From NCBI GenBank assembly GCA_038025085.1, contig CM076148.1:35733691-35797690 (forward strand): a stretch of 64,000 bases of DNA, in the 5' to 3' direction. Shown in pieces: positions 1 through 13,468 of this stretch (positions are counted from its first letter, which is position 1; the number at the start of each line of letters is the position of its first letter). The notes beneath the pieces are model-generated. The model saw nothing but the letters and a program-made list of their open reading frames with translations. It had not been told where the DNA came from and ran no database searches. Source of the stretch: Tetragonia tetragonoides (Eukaryota; Streptophyta; Magnoliopsida; Caryophyllales; Aizoaceae). The translations under genes were made by a program, and so were the position numbers.

Positions 1-570
1 TATGTTAATTTTTTTCTTATATTATTTCATTAGATTGGCTAGCTAAAAAAGAAGTTGTTGGGATATAACATCATTATATATCATATAATTTCCTTATATA
101 ACCTGCTTTTTGGAAGGTACCTTAGCTCTAGTACTAACAATGAAGTACAAACAAATTGGTTAAATAGAAAATTGGGTAAATAAAGAAACCAATTGCAATG
201 CCAATGAAAATTACAAAGATACAATAAGCGCTTATAGTGGTCATTTTGAGATAAAGAATTATGAAAGGAATTCGACCTTAGATTTTATTTCTTTTCACAA
301 CATATAAAGGCCGATTGTAAGGCTCTATTCTCTTCACCTTCTTTTTACTGAACTTATGTGCACAATACTAAATTAAAGTGAGGTTTACTGAATTGAACTT
401 AATTGTTCTGAACTAAACTTATTTTTACTGGATCCACAGTTATAAAAAGTAAAATTGTAATTCGATATAACGAACTAAACTGAACTTATTTTTATTGAAC
501 CGAACTGAGTGTTACTAAACTGAATTAAAGTTTATTGAATACTTCACTCAAAAATTGAAGAAAACGTGGC
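1..570. other. AT-rich intergenic DNA
   Basis: No coding region is supported. The last 200 bases are rich in diverged ACTGAAC/TTGAACT pentamers (GAACTAAACTTA, GAACCGAACTGA) that resemble the TTCAG arrays of the element that follows. Confidence 0.6.
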
Positions 571-717
571 CTAACGGTGCGTTCTTTAGAGCTTCTCCGG
601 TCAATTCAGTTCAATTCAGTTCAGTTCAGTTAAGGGGTGGTCACACATAACATAAGTACGGCTCGATTCAGTATTGCTCAATTCAGTTCAATGGTGTTCA
701 ATTCAGTTCAGTTCAGT

Positions 718-843
<126 letters not shown>

Positions 844-889
844 TGATCATTATTATTATTTTAATTCGATTATTAATTATTATTATTAC

Positions 890-922
<33 letters not shown>

Positions 923-1027
923 CATTATTATTATTATCATTATAACAACCATACAATTTTTTTTGCAAACAAACTAGAACGAGTCAAGTGTTATAGTATA
1001 GTATTTTCAAACAAAAACTCATAAAAT

Positions 1028-1131
<104 letters not shown>

Positions 1132-1670
1132 TGTTTCAGTACAGTTCAATGGTTTTCAGTTCAGTTCAGTGGTGTTCGATTCAGTTCAGTACAGTTTAGT
1201 GGTGCTCGGTTAACTTCAGTTCAAATATTCAGATCAGTTCAGTTCAGTTCAGTTCAGTTCAGTTCAGTTCAGATAAGTTCAGTTCTAACAAACGCACCCT
1301 AAGTGTAACACCAAGTGAACAGAGGGAGTTATGATGTTTTTCAAATTTCTAATTAAGATCAAATGATTTTCATCTTTGCATTTTAAGTGCTTGTTTGGTT
1401 GACGCTTGAAAAACATAGGAATTGCTACTTTCAGGGATGTATATATTTGCCTCTTGCTTGGTTGACCAAACAATACAAGAAGGTACTTACTTCCTGCAGG
1501 AAGTGACTTCTCTCAAAATGGAGTAAGTTTCTTACCAAACCCTGTAGCCTTAGGTAAGTAGTCGTTCCCATATCGCAATTCCCATTCAATTTGCAATTTC
1601 TTTATTCAACCAACAAACAAGATTGAACACTTCCCATGAATTTATATTTCTCGTGAATTAGCACTTCCCA

Positions 1671-1826
1671 ACAAATGATGTCTTAACATGGCCTAGTGAT
1701 TAAGATTGAGTTATTGAGTACATTAGTTCCCATATTCGAATCCTCCTTCCTCCATGTATATGTATTTTGTTCTGGTATTTGTGCCTGATCCGATCTGAAC
1801 CAAAAACAATACTAATAAAATGAATG
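1671..1826 (+). mobile_element. tRNA-derived SINE, copy 1
   Basis: The body contains GGCCTAGTGATTAAG, which resembles a tRNA-Ser/Leu-type A box, and ATTCGAATCCT, a B box. It is flanked by the direct repeat AGCACTTCCCA (1660-1670 and 1827-1837). It shares CCTAGTGATYAAGAYTGAG with the SINE at 11212-11346, so the two are the same family. A tRNA gene is excluded: there is no cloverleaf and the element is bounded by target duplications. Confidence 0.7.
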
Positions 1827-1893
1827 AGCACTTCCCATTTAACCAAACAAGCACTAATAGACTTAACTTTTTATTAGGAGCTGAAGATGCCTT

Positions 1894-1924
1894 ACGAGTT
1901 CGTTCGCACCAAAAAAAAAAAAAA
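1894..1924 (+). mobile_element. 31-bp retroposed tail with TSD
   Basis: A very short insertion ending in about 15 A residues, bounded by AGATGCCTT on both sides (1885-1893 and 1925-1933). It looks like a severely 5'-truncated SINE or LINE copy made by target-primed reverse transcription. Confidence 0.5.
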
Positions 1925-2076
1925 AGATGCCTTGAGAGTGGAGAACACAAACATGAGCAAGGTCAACTTAAAATTTTTCCTTACAACATGCTAAACACTT
2001 TGCAAGAAATTCTTCATCCAGAAACCTCTGTAACCCTTACAATCAAATAAGGTTTAGTCAAAGTAGATTGAGCTAT

Positions 2077-2326
2077 TATTAGAGATATGGAATATCTATA
2101 TGGAATATTAGAGATATGGAATTAAGATATATGCCATATCGTAATAATATATTTGAGATTATATTTAGGTGATAAAGTATATCTCATATATTTTGGAAAG
2201 TATAATAGGTTAGGGTTATATAACTTGTATACTCCAAGCCTATTGTATCTCTATATATAGGGATCTCCCCTAATTATCAATACAAGTATCTAAATCATAT
2301 TATTATTTCCCTCTCATATTTTATCA
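2077..2326 (+). repeat. 5' LTR of TRIM-like element
   Basis: It starts TATTAGAGATATGG (the usual TG is TA here) and ends TTTTATCA. The 3' LTR matches it closely. AGAGATATGGAAT is repeated within the first 50 bases. Confidence 0.8.
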
Positions 2327-2338
2327 TGGTATCAGAGC
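2327..2338 (+). other. Primer-binding site, initiator tRNA-Met
   Basis: TGGTATCAGAGC directly after the 5' LTR, the standard plant copia primer-binding site. Confidence 0.9.
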
Positions 2339-3011
2339 CTCTTTCTTGAGGACCTTATTAAACACGTTTCTGCTTCGCCGGTGGCGGACTATTGTCCGTC
2401 CGCCACCGGACCATCTCCAAAAAAAAAATTCATCACATATATATCACTCAAGCTTTCGTTATTGTGTTGTGTTTTATCTCTCCCAAAAGAAAATCATCTG
2501 CCTTCGGTAAGGGGTTTAACTACTCCTCTCATATATATGGACATCACGTCCAATTTCTTTGTCAATGATACTATTGGTGTTATTCAACCCACAACCTTTC
2601 TTTTGTCACTCAGTTAGAGCTCATAGCCCGGATAATTTGCTATTTACGGTTTTGTGCCCACCTAAAGTCGCACATTATCTTTAAAGAAGGCCATTGATTT
2701 GTTGCAATTTTTTTTTGTTTCTTCCACTCAGGATCAATATACCTTTCGAGCGAAATTTAGTGTTGAAATTGTCCTTTCAAGCAAAATTGCTGGGGACTAA
2801 TATTTTTCCTCACCGCTGGGGTTTAATCCTTTTTTTAAGAGTGAAAGTGGTTTTGAGCTCGCCTAAAGTCGCACGTCTTTCATTGCAACATCGATTTGTT
2901 GTCGGTCTATATTTATATCTTCATGATCCGTTGTGGCTAGTTGTTTCGGGTTGAATATTCTACCAATGAAGGCTCTCCAATCGCAGCGTTCGTGTTACTA
3001 CCGCTACGATT

Positions 3012-3020
3012 GCGGGGGAG
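3012..3020 (+). other. Polypurine tract
   Basis: GCGGGGGAG immediately upstream of the 3' LTR; it would prime plus-strand synthesis. Confidence 0.75.
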
Positions 3021-3196
3021 TATTAGAGATATGAAATATTTACATGGAATATTAGAGATATGGAATTAATATATATGCCATATCGTAATAATATATTTGA
3101 GATTATATTTAGGTGATAAAGTATATCTCATATATTTTGGAAAGTATAATAGGTTAGGGTTATATAACTTGTACTCCAAGCCTATTGTATCTCTAT

Positions 3197-3878
<682 letters not shown>

Positions 3879-3959
3879 CTATATATAGGGGTTTCCCCTA
3901 ATTATCAATACAAGCATCTAAATCATATTATTATTTCCCTCTCATAATTTATCACCTAT

Positions 3960-5106
3960 AACTAGTTCAAATCATTTTATGCTCAAGGCTCCATGAAAAT
4001 TTTCTCCAGATTTATTTTCTAATTTTGACACTAAGAGCCATGGTCATTAAATCACGGTTTTCTAAATGATACTAAATAGAAGGCCACATAAAAAAAAACA
4101 AAGAAATGAGCAATTTTAGACTAAAGTCCACTTGAATCACCAATTGTAAAATACTCCATAATGTAAAAGTTTGCATCTCAGTGTGACGTGTTAGTGCCCT
4201 AATTATATATGGTTCCCTCATGACCAAAATGTTTTCAAAAGCATATTTGAATTTTGAACGAACTTGCATCTCAGTGTGGCTTGTTAATTAGTACCCTAGC
4301 TAATATCTTTGGTAGTAAACTTAGTTGTTTCGTTAGTTAAAAAGTCATTATATGATGAGAAATTAGTAATAAAAAAAAGTAACCAACTTTTTTATGAAAG
4401 GATAACGAATTGACTGTTTTGCTCATTGAAATTAAATGTTTATATAAGTAGTATTCAAATTTTAACTAATTTTGGAATTGATAATTAAAATAGTCTCATA
4501 AACTATTTTGTAACCGGCGATGAAAGCATTTGCTGAAATTGTACCTTTAAATCTAAAAATTAGCTGTTTTTGCCAAAGATATCCTATGAGGCTATGGATC
4601 TGATTAGGAGGAGTGACCTTTTTCACTAAAAATTAACTCTTAATTAGCTCGTCTCACCGAAAGTTATGATAAAATCATCTTATACAAGTTCTGATCTGAT
4701 AATAAACTATACATCAAAAAAAGACATTTAACATAAATTGTGAATAACTTGTCCTTTTCATTTCTCAATCTTCAAAACTATATTGCTCAACATAAACTAA
4801 TAGCATGTAGGGCAATCACTACTCCTCGGATATTTTCTTCCCTTTATGGGGGTTGACCAATTTACGTGGATCGGAGATAATATCAAGTACTCCAATAATA
4901 TATAGTTAGCTCTACTTGCAACATTGGTGTCCGGTGTTATGATTAATTTCAGGAGCTAATACAAGACAAAGATGGTGAAGTTGATATAAAGTATTAGTAC
5001 TTTACTAAATTTGTATAATATATTACCAAAGAAAACTACTAAAACTCTATGTAATGGAGCATGATCTGGTTGACAACCACGCAAACAAAGACTAATTTTG
5101 TGGGTC
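3960..5106. other. AT-rich intergenic DNA
   Basis: No gene or repeat structure is recognised here. Short open frames lack family features and codon structure. Confidence 0.55.
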
Positions 5107-5111
5107 AAATT

Positions 5112-5841
5112 TGTTAGAAAATAACAATCAAAATAAAAAAACACAAGCGAAAAATTCTACTAATTTAGGAAGCTAACAACAACACAATAATAATATAAGC
5201 CAACGATAAAAATAAATAGAGTCAAGTTTAGAGTAGCCTGGGTCGAAGCACGCTTAAGCGCTCTCTTTAGAGAGGAAACGCCCCCGCTGCACCGGTAAAC
5301 TTTAAAGTGCGGCCCTCTCCCAAGATTCGACAACCCGTTGGATTTCTTCGGTGACAGCAAGAGAAATCCCCGAACCGATTGATACCCAATATGCTCAAAT
5401 TGTTTGTGGAGGAATATAGTGAAAAATAACTTTATTAGATTGTAAAAGACAAGTAATGGATTCTTTGTTTAGTAATACTCAAAGGCTTGGATAAAACTGA
5501 TTGCAACTTTGTTTTATCACACTGTGTATTCTCCTCGGCAAACTCCCTCGTATATATAGCCCAACATCTTGTTAGCCGTTAGTATGTATCAGTGTAAAGA
5601 CTTAATTGTGGGAGTGGATCACAATATATTGTCCACTAATGTCCATTACTAGTTTCAATAAAATATATACGTTACCTCATCAAAAGTGAATGTCTAATAA
5701 CAGTCAGAAAACTTGACCGGCAAAACCAAATAAAATAGTAATTTTAGTTGCTTTAAAGACGCAAAACTCAAAACTTTAATTGACTGATATAAGAGAGAAT
5801 TAATGTAAAAATTTTTTAAATCATTATAATATTTTCCAACA
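5112..5841 (-). repeat. 3' LTR of copia element (730 bp)
   Basis: It matches the 5' LTR from 5441 to 5841. The part at 5112-5440 has no counterpart left in the truncated 5' LTR. Conversely it lacks a 169-bp block, present in the other LTR at about 10499-10667. Confidence 0.85.
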
Positions 5842-5850
5842 ATCTCCCAC

Positions 5851-6424
5851 ATGATTTAAAGTTCAATAATATTTGAAAATAACAATATGAGCATATAATA
5901 CCATGTAATAGGTGTAAGGTACCTTCCCGGTTGAACCTACACTTAGTGTTAGTGAGTCTCCGTCTAAAGGAACAATAGAGACATGAATGTCTTGATCTAA
6001 GTCCTTGTAACTAGACTTCAACCCACCACACACATGGCACGGGTATCATCATGATTCTGTCAGTGGTGCGCTTTATGGTCATGCGCAGGAATCTTGTATC
6101 ATGAGCGTTGTTAGGGAGTAGCCCATCTTTCCATAGTGCTGACCCCACCATCACGCTCACTTAGGTGAACCCTCCAAGAGTAGTTTGTGACCAACTACCC
6201 CGCAACAATTGTCTTTGGATTCATTAAGAGATCATCTCAACCTCAAACGTCACATGAAGAGCACCTTCACCATAGGAATGGGACCCGGGATTTTCCCGCT
6301 CAAAATATATTAAAAATAATATCTGTGCTCTTCCAAGTCACCCCACTCACAGTTTCGTTGTTACCCGTTGAACTTCGTTTATGGGATCTCCATACCTCCG
6401 AAGACGGGTGTCCACTGTGGTGAC
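5851..6424 (-). other. copia 3' non-coding internal region
   Basis: About 0.57 kb between the polyprotein stop and the polypurine tract. No open frame belongs to the element here. Confidence 0.6.
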
Positions 6425-9400
6425 TTAATTAATAGGCTTCAATCCCTTTCCCCTCGATGATTGTATAACTTGCTGACGCGTCTGTCCCTTTATGAGCGGA
6501 TCCGCAATATTATTCTTCGACCTGACAAAATCAAGAGAAATCACACCGTGAGAAATTAAATGTCTTATAGATTTATGCCTCACAGTTAAATGCCTCCTTT
6601 TTTCATTATAATTTTTGCTCTTAGTCTTAGCTATAGCAACTTGACTATCACAATGCATAGATATAGGAGGAACAGGCTTAGGCAATAACGAAAGATCATT
6701 TAAAAAACTTTTAATCCATTCCGCTTCCGTACTAGCGGCATCTAAGGCCACTAATTCTGCCTCCATGGTGGATCTTGATATAATAGTTTGTTTAGCCGAT
6801 TTCCAAGATACGACACCACCTGCTAAAGTAAAAACATAGCCACTGGTTGATTTAGTTTCATCAGAATCTGTGATCCAATTAGCATCACAATAACCTTCTA
6901 ATACATCGGGAAAACCAGTGTAATGAATTGCATAATTCATAGTCCCTTTTAAATATCTAAATAATTTTTCCAAAGCATCCCAATGGGAAGCATTAGGACT
7001 ATGTGTGTATCTACCCAATCTACCAACCGCATATGCAATGTCCGGTCTAGTATGATTCATCAAATGCAACAATGATCCAATTATTTGAGCATACTTATGT
7101 TGTGAAACACCTTCACCTTTATTCTTTTTCAATTTAAGTGTTGGATCATAAGGTAGAGAAACCGGACTCACATCAAAATAATTAAACTTTTTTAACAACT
7201 TGTCAACATAGTGAGATTGGGTCAATGCAATTCTATTATCATCTCTTACCAACTTCATTCCCAAAATAACATCAACTGGGCCAAGATCTTTCATATCGAA
7301 ATTACTCGACAAGAATTTTTTGGTGTCGTTAATGACATTCATATTAGTATCAAAAATTAAAATATCATCAACATAAAGGGAAAGAATAACATAAGCATTA
7401 TCAACTTGCTTAATGTAAACACACTTATCACCTTTATTAATATAAAACCCATTAGAAAGCATAACACTATCAAACTTTTCATGCCATTGCATAGGAGCTT
7501 GTTTTAACCCATAAAGAGATTTTACAAGCTTACAAACTTTCTTTTCTTACCCAGGTACAACAAAACCTTCCGGTTGGTCCATATAAATCTCTTCTTCTAA
7601 ATCACCATTTAAGAAGGCGGTTTTAACATCCATTTGGTGAATTTCTAATTTATAAACAGAAGCAATAGCAATCAATATTCTAATAGCAGTAATTTTAGAA
7701 ACAGGTGAACAAGTATCAAAAAAATCTACACCGGGAATCTGATTATAACCTTTAATAACAAGTCTAGCCTTGTATTTTTCTATAGAACCATCGGGTCTCA
7801 ACTTTTTCTTGAAAATCCATTTACATCCAAGTGTTCTACAACCAGGGGGAAGATCACTCAACACCCAAGTTTTATTAACTGAAAGGGAGTTCATTTCATC
7901 ATTTATTGCCTCTTTCCAAAAAGGAGCGTCAACCGACATCATTGCTTCTTTATAAGTCTTAGGGTCATCTTCAAGCAAAAAGGTATAGAAGTCATCACCA
8001 AAATCTTTAGCCTTTCTACTTCTTTTACCCCTCCTAGGTTCAATATGTTCTTCATTAGTATGATTAGAGGTACTAGCACGATTCACATCTATAGTAGGAG
8101 GGGTCTCACTAATTGATCTAGAAACTTTGTCTTTTAAAGAAAAAGTATCCTCAAAGAAAATCGCATATCTAGACTCCATAATGGCATTATTAGAAATCTC
8201 AGGAACACTAGAATTTATCACCAAAAATCTATAAGTAGTGCTATTCAAAGAATATCCAACAAATACACAATCCACAGTTTTTGGTCCAATTTTTCTTTTC
8301 TTAACTATAGGAATATTAACCTTAGCTAAGCACCCCCACACTTTGAAAAATTTAAGGGAAGGCTTTCTATTCTTCCACAGTTCATAAGGAGTTTTATCGG
8401 AATGTTTGTAAGGAACTCTATTAAGAATCATACAAGCAGAATATAAAGCTTCTCCCCAACAGTATTTAGGCAAACCGGAACTAATTAACATAGCATTCAA
8501 CATATCTAATAAAGTTCTATTTTTCCTTTCCGCAACTCCATTAGATTGAGGTCCATAAGGAGGAGATTTTTCAAGTCTAACACCATGTTCCTCACAAAAT
8601 TCTATCATATCAATAAGAGCATACTCACCACCTCTATCGGAGCGTAAAATTTTAATTTTCTTCTCTAATTGATTTTCAACTTCAGCTTTATAAATTCTAA
8701 ATTTATCAAATAATTCACTTTTATGTTTAGCTAGATAAACATAACAATACTTGGAAAAGTCATCAATAAAAGTGATAAAATATTGGTTACCACCACGAGT
8801 CAAAACATGATTACTATCACAAATATCACTATGAACTAATTCAAGCAACTTTGTATTTTTATCAACCTATTTAAAGGGTTTTCTAGGTTGTTTGACTTCC
8901 ACACAAATTTGACATTTATCTTTCAAATTAATGTTAGATTTAGGAATAAGATCTAAACTCATCATTCTTTTCATGGTATTACGATTCACATGACCAAGAC
9001 GAGCATGCCACATGTCACAAGATTCAACATTATTAGCAACACACAATGATGAAGAAGACATTCCATTACTAGAAGAAGGCATTACACTTAATCTAAACAA
9101 ACCATTAAACAAAAAACCTTTACCAACAAAAACACCATGTTTAGAAATTACAGTTTTATTGGACTCAAGAACAACTCGATAACCATTAAGAATTAACAAA
9201 GACGCACTAATCAAATTTTTCCTAATATCTGGAATATGGAAGACACAATCTAAGACAAGTATTTTTCCAGACGACAACTCTATTTTGATAGGGCCTTCTC
9301 CTAAGATGCGAGCTACACTCCAATTCCCCATGCTCACAGTTCTTGTGCCCGATACCTGATACGATGAAAATAAATTTTTATCAGCGCACACGTGAACATT

Positions 9401-10181
9401 AGCCCCAGAATCTACAAACCAATCATTTGAATTAAAAACAACATTTAACTCTGGGCTACTAACAAAATACCTGTCAGCCGGGGAATCGGAGGTAACCCCC
9501 ATAGTCACCATATTAGCCTGAGGCTTGGAAGGTGTTGGAGTTCTAGACTCTTTGTTCTTTGGACCATGGCGGTGGAAGCAATTTTTTGCGATGTGGTTCG
9601 TCTTCCCACATACCCAACACTGGACTTGACCCTTATTTTTATCTCTAGGCATATTGTTATTAGGCTTGTTGTTACCAAACCTTTTATGACCATTTTTCTT
9701 AAAATTAGAAGGCCTAGGTTTATAAGAATTTTCAACAATAAGGGTCTTGGCCTGGAAATCAGATTTTTGGACTTGACGCTTAGAAGACCTATGTTTATCT
9801 TCTATTCTCAAAGCAACAAATAAATTATCAAGAGTAAAACCATCCGGCTTTTGCCTTAATTTTTGAGCAAAATCGGACCATGAAGGAGGCAACTTATTAA
9901 TCAGAAAAGACACATAGACAGATTCACTTTGTTCAATCCCTTTCAATTTCATTTCATAAATCAAGTTCTCATAATCAGTAATTTGGTCGGAAACACTTTT
10001 ATTATCAACCATTTGAAATTCCAACCAATCATCAATAGACACTCTAGTAAGACTCTTTTCAGCAGTTCCATATCTAAGATCAAGAGATTTCCACAATTCA
10101 ATTGAAGTTTTGGTATGACAGAAAATACGATAAACATTATCAGTGAGAGCACTTAGGTGTTGTACTAGTAAAGATACTTTT
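6425..10181 (-). pseudogene. copia gag-pol polyprotein, 5'-truncated, two nonsense codons
   Basis: One continuous minus-strand frame broken by TAG at 8867-8869 and TAA at 7547-7549; the frame is the same on both sides, so these are point changes, not frameshifts. In order: UBN2-type gag lacking its N-terminus; zinc knuckle CWVCGKTNHIAKNC; aspartic protease WFVDSGA; GAG-pre-integrase MWHARLGH; integrase core with D, D and E (HSDICD, FIDDFSKY, NGVAERKNR); reverse transcriptase with MDVKTAFLNGDL and the catalytic YVDD; and RNase H with the copia-type [14 protein letters not shown] and C-terminal SKNNIADP. Few lesions suggest a fairly recent insertion. A gag ATG is missing because the 5' end is deleted. 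Confidence 0.93.
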
Positions 10182-10751
10182 TGTAAAAGACAAGTAATGG
10201 ATTCTTTGTTTAGTAATACTCAAAGGCTTGGATAAAACTGATTGCAACTTTGTTTTATCACACTGTGTATTCTCCTCGGCAAACTCCCTCGTATATATAG
10301 CCCAACATCTTGTTAGCCGTTAGTATGTATCAGTGTAAAGACTTAATTGTGGGAGTGGATCACAATATATTGTCCACTAATGCCCATTACTAGCTTCAAT
10401 AAAATATATACGTTACCTCATCAAAAGTGAATGTCTAATAACAGTCAAAAAACTTGACCGGCAAAACCAAATAAAATAGTAATTTTAGTTGCTTTAAAGA
10501 ATAGTTAGTGAAACAAAGAGATTTTGGTAACGTAAGAAATAAATAGGGAGTTACATCAAATTTTAATTGGTGTAGATTTTATGCCACATATATATCAACT
10601 GTCAAAAGATAACTAATGACCAAATCAAAACATTTATGTTGTAGATCACCATCAGCCAAGTATTGGTAACGCAAAAATCAAAACTTTAATTGACTGATAT
10701 AAGAGAGAATTAATGTAAATTTTTTTTAAATCATTATAATATTTTCCAACA
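10182..10751 (-). repeat. 5' LTR of copia element, truncated (570 bp)
   Basis: It matches 5441-5841 but keeps an extra block of about 169 bp. Combining the two copies, the ancestral LTR was about 0.9 kb. The sequence changes to gag at 10181/10182 with only TTGT shared at the breakpoint, as expected for an illegitimate deletion. Confidence 0.85.
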
Positions 10752-10756
10752 AAATT

Positions 10757-11193
10757 TGGAATGGCTTGACCAGTTGACCTTTATTGGGGGGCACAAGTAG
10801 AGAACCAGAACCACTATTATAGTATGATCATATGATTCTAGAATTTCTGAACATGACGCCACCATTTCATCCGAATTCTAGAATAGCAATACTAATATAC
10901 AACCGCACCATTCTATATTGGTCAATTTGATCAAACTAGTTCAAAACATAGACCTAACTAATTTTGAACTTTTAAGACTTATCACTTGGATCGCAAAGAG
11001 AAAATGATATCATCACTTGGATCACTTGATGAGAAAGAGGATGATGAGAGGAAGAAGCTGAACACATGCGGGGCATTTTGGCCATTTTTGTAAAAAAACT
11101 CTTCGGAAATTTGGTCATAGGTAGTGGTCAATAAAGAAAATTGTTTTGCAAGGTAATTTTTCACAAAAAACTGAACAACTTTTAATTCAAGGT
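10757..11193. other. Intergenic DNA
   Basis: Nothing recognised; AT-rich with no supported coding or repeat structure. Confidence 0.5.
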
Positions 11194-11211
11194 ACTATAC
11201 TAATATGTCAC

Positions 11212-11346
11212 CACGGATGTCTTACTTTTAACCTAGTGATCAAGACTGAGGTACTGAGTATATTAGGTCCTAATAGGTTCAATCCCCCTCCCTATACGTA
11301 TGTGTATGTTGTATTGACATTTGAACCTCATACGAACAAAAAAAAA
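11212..11346 (+). mobile_element. tRNA-derived SINE, copy 2
   Basis: Flanked by a target duplication of 18 bases with one mismatch, ACTATACTAMTATGTCAC (11194-11211 and 11347-11364). The head has CCTAGTGATCAAG (A-box-like) and AGGTTCAATCCCC (B-box-like), and the body ends in an A run. Same family as 1671-1826. Confidence 0.78.
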
Positions 11347-11364
11347 ACTATACTACTATGTCAC

Positions 11365-11832
11365 AAAAAATTGTTCAAATAAGATATAGTATCCACCAAA
11401 AGAATCCAAATATGATATTAGGGTCCCAAAAGAAAAGAAAAAAAATATATATATTAGGAGACACACTTAAATACTTATATGGCCCATTATGTGACCTTTC
11501 TTTTTGTTACCATTTATCTCTAACTCTCTAGTTTTGGCGCTTATCATTCCTTGTGAGAGGACTTCACTAGTTTTACACTTTAGTACTGAAGTTAACACCA
11601 AAAGCAATTCCACAATTTCCACTATATATATCATGATTTGATATTTCGCTATCTACATTAACTATCAATACATTGTGATAAGCTTGCTAGCCAAAAGTTA
11701 AAGTAGTAGCTTGCAAGATTTTTCCATGTCATTGTCTTAGCTTTGAACGTAAAAAAGTGAATTTTGAAGCTGATTAATCAGTGACTATATATGTAGTTGC
11801 TTAGAAATGACATGTCACTTCAACCACCACTA
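11365..11832. other. Intergenic DNA
   Basis: AT-rich; nothing recognised. Confidence 0.5.
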
Positions 11833-13464
11833 ATTATTATTATTTTATTTTCTTTTGAATTCAAGCCGCTTCTGCGGTTCTAGCTTTCGATTAATATATC
11901 AAAATCTGCCAATACAGCACTAGCGACATTGCTAGGCAACTCAGAGTTTCAAAAACGACAACCTACCTTCCCAGGCTGCACATGCGCTAGCTCATGGGCT
12001 ACTCTATTACCCTCCCTACGAACAAATGACCAACAAACTGACTCAAACTGAGACACAAGAGCTAAAATATCATCTAAAACTAAATGTAAATGACTCGACC
12101 CTAAACTTTTTGCTTTTAAAGCAGAAATAACACATGCGTTATCAGATTCTACGATGACCTTATCAAAACCAAAGGAATCTGCCAGCTGCAGACCGAGGTA
12201 AATTGTCTTAGCTTTTGCTATCCCAATCTCCCAATCAACTTCGAAGTTCATTGACGCACTAACACACACTGCTCCGCTAATATCACGACCCACTATGCCA
12301 ATACTGGTACCGGCATCGTTGCTCTTCCCTGCGTCCACATTTAGTTTGATCCAACCCTCAGGGGGCGGCGCCCACTTCCCAGGAACACGAGGTCCCTTTG
12401 TAGACAACTTCGATTCGTGCTTATTAATGTCAGCCAGCAGCTTCTCGACATACGTCATCACCTCCGAAGGATGTTGGACAAGGCCCTCAAAAATACGCTT
12501 GTTTCTAGTACCCCAAATTGCCCAAGCAGTTGTAATAAACTTTGCATACTCATCATTGTGTAGCTCCACACGCACTGCCTCAAACCAATCTCTCACTCCT
12601 CGACCTGTCGCCATGCCAAGGATGCACAGGCCACTTTCTTCCCACACAGCCTCCGCAAGGGGGCAGTAGCGCAGGGCATGGAGCCCGCAGTCATGCGGAC
12701 CCCCACACACGCTGCAATCCTCCGTGATGGAAGGAACTCGACAGTGAAGTCCCAGCTTGGTAGGCAGGGTGTCGTGACAGGCCCGCCATGCGAAAATCTT
12801 AACCTGAGGTAGTGTCTCAACATTCCACACCTTATTCCAAAACAAATTATCCGACGCTGATGATGACGCTTCTTCTTCAGCTATCTGATTACACATAATC
12901 CCATTAAAGTGCTTTTCACAGAGTATTCACCATTCCTTTCCCATTTCCAAAAAACCCTGTCGGCGGGCAAACGAGACCTAAGTGGAATAGACAAAATTTG
13001 CTCCACATCAATAGGGAAAAATGTGTCGCGAATTTTAGTTACATTCCAGCTCCCAGTATTTTGATCAATGAACTTCGCTACTCTCTGCTCTGAATCATGT
13101 AATCCTTGTGGCGAGATAATCTTTCCCGACCCGTCGCCAGCAAGCCATGGATCACGCCATACCCGAATACTCTCACCGTCACCCACCCTCCAGGACATTC
13201 CCTTCTTGAGCACCCATTTCGACTCCCAAATGCCACGCCAAGTAAAGCTAGGATTATTACCTAGCGGAGCATTCAAAAAATCACCGTTTGGGTAGTATTT
13301 CGCACGGAGCATTTGACCCAGCAGGCCATTCTCCCCAGTAAATAGTCTCCATGCTTGTTTTCCTAATAGTGTCCAATTAAACATTTTAAGGTCTCTGAAA
13401 TCCAGGCCACCCAAACTCTTTAGTCTACACATTGATCTTATAGATATATTTACACACGCATTCA

Positions 13465-13465
<1 letters not shown>
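11833..13465 (-). mobile_element. 5'-truncated LINE (non-LTR retrotransposon)
   Basis: The minus strand carries the C-terminal part of a plant L1-type ORF2 followed by an A/AATAAT-rich 3' tail near 11833. The 5' border lies at or close to a (CT)n(AT)n microsatellite at 13469-13561. No endonuclease or reverse transcriptase domain remains, as expected for incomplete reverse transcription. No target duplication was identified with confidence. Confidence 0.75.
11949..13460 (-). pseudogene. LINE ORF2 C-terminus: zf-RVT and RNase H-like (RVT_3) domains
   Basis: The upstream segment (about 12890-13460) contains SLGGLDFRDLKMFNWTLLGK, LRAKYYP and WRVGDGESIRVWRDPW, standard in plant LINE ORF2 downstream of reverse transcriptase. 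A single-base frameshift near 12890 moves into the next frame. That frame has the zinc-binding region WNKVWNVETLPQVKIFAWR, CRVPSITEDCSVCG and CGLHALRYCP, then an RVT_3 RNase H domain (KLNVDAG, IVGRDISG, VIVESDN, VRREGNRVAHELA). Host genes annotated as ribonuclease H-like proteins look alike, but the LINE context, lack of a start and frameshift favour a dead element. Confidence 0.85.

Positions 13466-13468
<3 letters not shown>

Larger units (their letters stand above)
5112..10751 (-). mobile_element. Copia LTR retrotransposon with 5' deletion
   Basis: A minus-strand element. The outer ends are TGTTAGAAAAT and ATTTTCCAACA, and a perfect 5-bp target duplication AAATT flanks them (5107-5111, 10752-10756). 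The 3' LTR is 5112-5841; its inner edge abuts a polypurine tract (GTGGGAGAT on the minus strand, 5842-5850). Domain order from right to left is gag zinc knuckle, protease, integrase, reverse transcriptase, RNase H, the copia order. The 5' LTR (10182-10751) runs straight into the middle of gag. So the end of that LTR, the primer-binding site, the leader and the gag N-terminus are deleted, and this copy cannot be autonomous. Confidence 0.92.

Noticed and set aside
5160..5360. 66-codon minus-strand open frame
   Set aside because: It lies in the 3' LTR of the copia element and has no domain.
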